The position numbers and the translations under genes were made by a program. From contig JAJQCF010000027.1 of assembly GCA_021202845.1 (NCBI GenBank), positions 1 through 51,061 of the forward strand: 51,061 nucleotides of DNA, given 5' to 3'. The stretch is from Oscillospiraceae bacterium. Lineage in GTDB: Bacteria; Bacillota; Clostridia; Oscillospirales; Oscillospiraceae. Numbering within the stretch: the first letter of the stretch is position 1; each line of letters opens with the position of its first letter. A model generated the notes under the pieces. It worked only from the letters and a program-made list of their open reading frames with translations. It had not been told where the DNA came from and made no database searches. Shown here piece by piece: positions 49,495-51,061 of this stretch.

Positions 49495-50394
49495 TCAAGC
49501 GTAGAAAGCGTGATTGCCTATTGTCACGGCGTACGTTTTGTTCTTTGCTATCCAGCCGCCGCCGGAGACGTCGGGGTTGAAGAAGTACTGGCTGTCTCCG
49601 ACCGTGTTGACGCCCTCCAAGCAGAGCTTTGCCGCCACGACGGACTCTTCGTTCGGCTCAAGGTAGATTGCGCCGGACTCCACAACGTCGAACTGCCCCT
49701 CCTGAAATATGACGCCCTTAATGCTGTCGGAGAAAATGCCGGAGTCGTCGTTCAGACGGTTTATAACGACGTTGCCCACGCCTATTTTGCCCTCCAAGGG
49801 CTGGTTGCCCGCCTCGGAGGATATCACGCGGCTGAGCCAGTAGAGGTCCTCTTCGTTGTAAAATTCGTCGCCGGAGACGAGAATTTCCATGTCGGACGAA
49901 TCTATGCTGACTGTCCAGCTCGCTTCGTCCCACGCTATTTCGAGCGAGAACACCGTGGCGATGTCACGTATGGGCAGCATGACCGTGCCGTTGATGTTGA
50001 GCGCTCCGTCGGGCAGATAGACGCATCTGCCGTTTGCTACAAGGTAGTTGTCGAAAACTGTGAGGGTAATTTCTATGCTATCGTTGTTGATGACGCAGGT
50101 GTCCGTTTCGGCGTCCCAGCTTGAAATGCAGTCCTCGCCCAGTATGGACTCGCAGAAAGCCAGCAGCGGAACGTAGGTTACAGAGTTGATGCTCATGCCC
50201 TCGCCTACATAGTCACCGTTCAGGAAAAGCGATATTTCTGTGTATGCGACAACGGCTGGGGAGGCTTCGGTCTCGGCTGCGGCAGCAGCCTCGCTGTCCT
50301 CCACATCGGCGGCATAGGCCGCGGCGCACATTGCTCCTGTCAGCAGAATTACAACACATACCTTGGCAAACATTTTAGTGATTTGCTTTACCAT
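49495..50394 (-). CDS. SleB-type cell wall hydrolase with copper-amine-oxidase-like N-domain
   Basis: A 299-residue exported protein. A signal peptide (residues 1-29, ending AAYA) is followed by an acidic Ala/Glu-rich stretch, a beta-rich domain of the copper amine oxidase N-terminal type (EISLFLNGDYVGEG to about residue 165, with GTVMLPIRDIATVF), and a C-terminal SleB/CwlJ hydrolase_2 domain. The catalytic Glu is in RVISSEAGNQPLEGKIGVGN, and the ending is GGGWIAKNKTYAVTIGNHAF. This domain cuts cortex or vegetative peptidoglycan. ATG 50394 has AGGAG just upstream. It may be a spore germination enzyme or a growth-phase wall hydrolase. Confidence 0.9.
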   Translation of the reverse strand: MVKQITKMFAKVCVVILLTGAMCAAAYAADVEDSEAAAAAETEASPAVVAYTEISLFLNGDYVGEGMSINSVTYVPLLAFCESILGEDCISSWDAETDTCVINNDSIEITLTVFDNYLVANGRCVYLPDGALNINGTVMLPIRDIATVFSLEIAWDEASWTVSIDSSDMEILVSGDEFYNEEDLYWLSRVISSEAGNQPLEGKIGVGNVVINRLNDDSGIFSDSIKGVIFQEGQFDVVESGAIYLEPNEESVVAAKLCLEGVNTVGDSQYFFNPDVSGGGWIAKNKTYAVTIGNHAFYA

Positions 50395-50732
50395 GTTTTG
50401 CTCCTGTTGAAAAAAGTAAAGTTGCACAAATCAATGTGCATTATAATTATACAAGATGACGAGGAGGCAAATCAAGGTGTATTGTTCACAAAATCAACAA
50501 TTCGATTTTGCGAAAAATAAATAAAAGCACAAGATATAGAAAAATCTCCGTAATCGCGTGCCAAAAATACTACATATGGTATAGTTATTTTTCACAAAAA
50601 GTTCACAATCGAACAAAATTGACCCGTTGCGGCAAAAAAATTCGGGCGTCGGTTGCGAAATAATCGGAGTTATGTCAATCTTTCGGGCCGTTTACGGGAC
50701 GTATTCCCCACTTTGGGCGAAAAATGGGCATG
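50395..50732. other. Intergenic region between SleB-like and TSCPD genes
   Basis: About 340 bases, AT-rich in the first two thirds. It holds the promoter of the SleB-like gene (50446-50475) and no convincing gene or RNA. Short repeats of CGGTTGCG type near 50630-50665 are not clearly structured. Confidence 0.5.
50446..50475 (-). promoter_or_regulatory. Promoter of the SleB-like gene
   Basis: On the minus strand, TTGATT (50475-50470) and a perfect TATAAT (50451-50446) with an 18-base spacer. Confidence 0.6.
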
Positions 50733-50981
50733 TCAGGAGTTTTTGAACTGCACCAGAGCCTTTGCAATCTGGTCGGGACAGCTTGTGGGCTTGAAGCCGC
50801 AGCGTATGCCGTCAAGGCGCTCTATGGCCTCGTCCACGCTCATGCCCTTGAGCAGACGGGAAATGCCCTGAAGATTGCCCGGGCAGCCGCCGTATATGCG
50901 CACTCCGTCGATAACGTCGTTTTCGATGTCAAATTCAAAGCGCTGCGAGCAGACGCCGCGCGGGTTATAGGTGTAGGTCAT
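50733..50981 (-). CDS. TSCPD-domain protein (TIGR03905 type)
   Basis: An 82-residue protein with the TSCPD motif in GFKPTSCPDQIAKAL and preceding Cys residues in GGCPGNLQGIS and GIRCGFK. The same domain occurs at the end of some ribonucleotide reductases; free-standing small versions like this are widespread in clostridia and have no established function. AAAGGAGAG precedes ATG 50981 on the minus strand. It is complete and about the normal size. Confidence 0.9.
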   Translation of the reverse strand: MTYTYNPRGVCSQRFEFDIENDVIDGVRIYGGCPGNLQGISRLLKGMSVDEAIERLDGIRCGFKPTSCPDQIAKALVQFKNS

Positions 50982-51061
50982 GGGAAAACACTCTCCTTTA
51001 ATTTAGGGATACGCTGATTAAATCGAGCTTTTACGCATAGTTCACCCAAATCCACCTCTAA

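Overview
The window looks like chromosome from an anaerobic, spore-forming member of the Clostridia, probably a high-GC gut lineage near Oscillospiraceae. The basis is a SpoVT sporulation regulator, a SleB-type cell wall hydrolase, glycyl-radical and molybdenum fermentation enzymes, S-layer homology domains, VanY-type carboxypeptidases and clostridial-style lipoproteins. No rRNA, tRNA or CRISPR array was recognised. By eye, 1-12 kb is clearly lower in GC than 13-19.6 kb and than most of 23.3-51 kb.

Left part (1-23.25 kb). A LysR regulator (685-1581) is divergent from a seven-gene catabolic operon (1794-11849): an M29/NicX-like protein, a GntP-type permease, an amidohydrolase, a glycyl-radical-enzyme (GRE) activase, a glycerol-dehydrogenase-like enzyme, a GRE and an aldehyde dehydrogenase. 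The GRE keeps its active-site Cys but has Ser where the radical-bearing Gly should be. A second LysR gene (11956-12867) is divergent from a molybdenum hydroxytransferase pair resembling pyrogallol-phloroglucinol transhydroxylase (AthL/AthS), followed by a TRAP transporter (DctP, DctM, DctQ). Next come mobile-element genes: a frameshifted ParB-like gene, a small unknown gene and a large serine recombinase.

The most striking object is the recombinase (21548-23698). Its frame runs, without a stop, into the C-terminal GAF-like half of SpoVT. This is what an element integrated inside spoVT would leave at its right end. The N-terminal AbrB half of spoVT was not found anywhere to the left, so a simple element would have to be larger than about 23 kb and could carry both catabolic loci as cargo. 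Excision would rebuild spoVT, as described for the sigK skin element, but that is inference.

Right part (23.25-51 kb), probably core chromosome: a two-component system with a membrane-anchored third gene; a low-GC DpnI-like methyl-directed restriction enzyme; two tandem VanY-like carboxypeptidases; trpS; a cell-envelope operon (TagO/WecA-like transferase, UDP-GlcNAc 2-epimerase, exported unknown); three small overlapping unknown genes; a phosphodiesterase, endonuclease III and a polytopic glycosyltransferase-like protein; an unusual exported SLH-flavodoxin-aldo/keto reductase fusion with an alpha/beta hydrolase; proBA; a YefM/RelE-type toxin-antitoxin pair; a glycolipid locus; a nucleoside salvage group (BMP-family lipoprotein, deoD, udk, tdk); a SleB-like hydrolase; and a TSCPD-domain protein.

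All functional calls come from recognising motifs and remembered family sequences; no database search was run.
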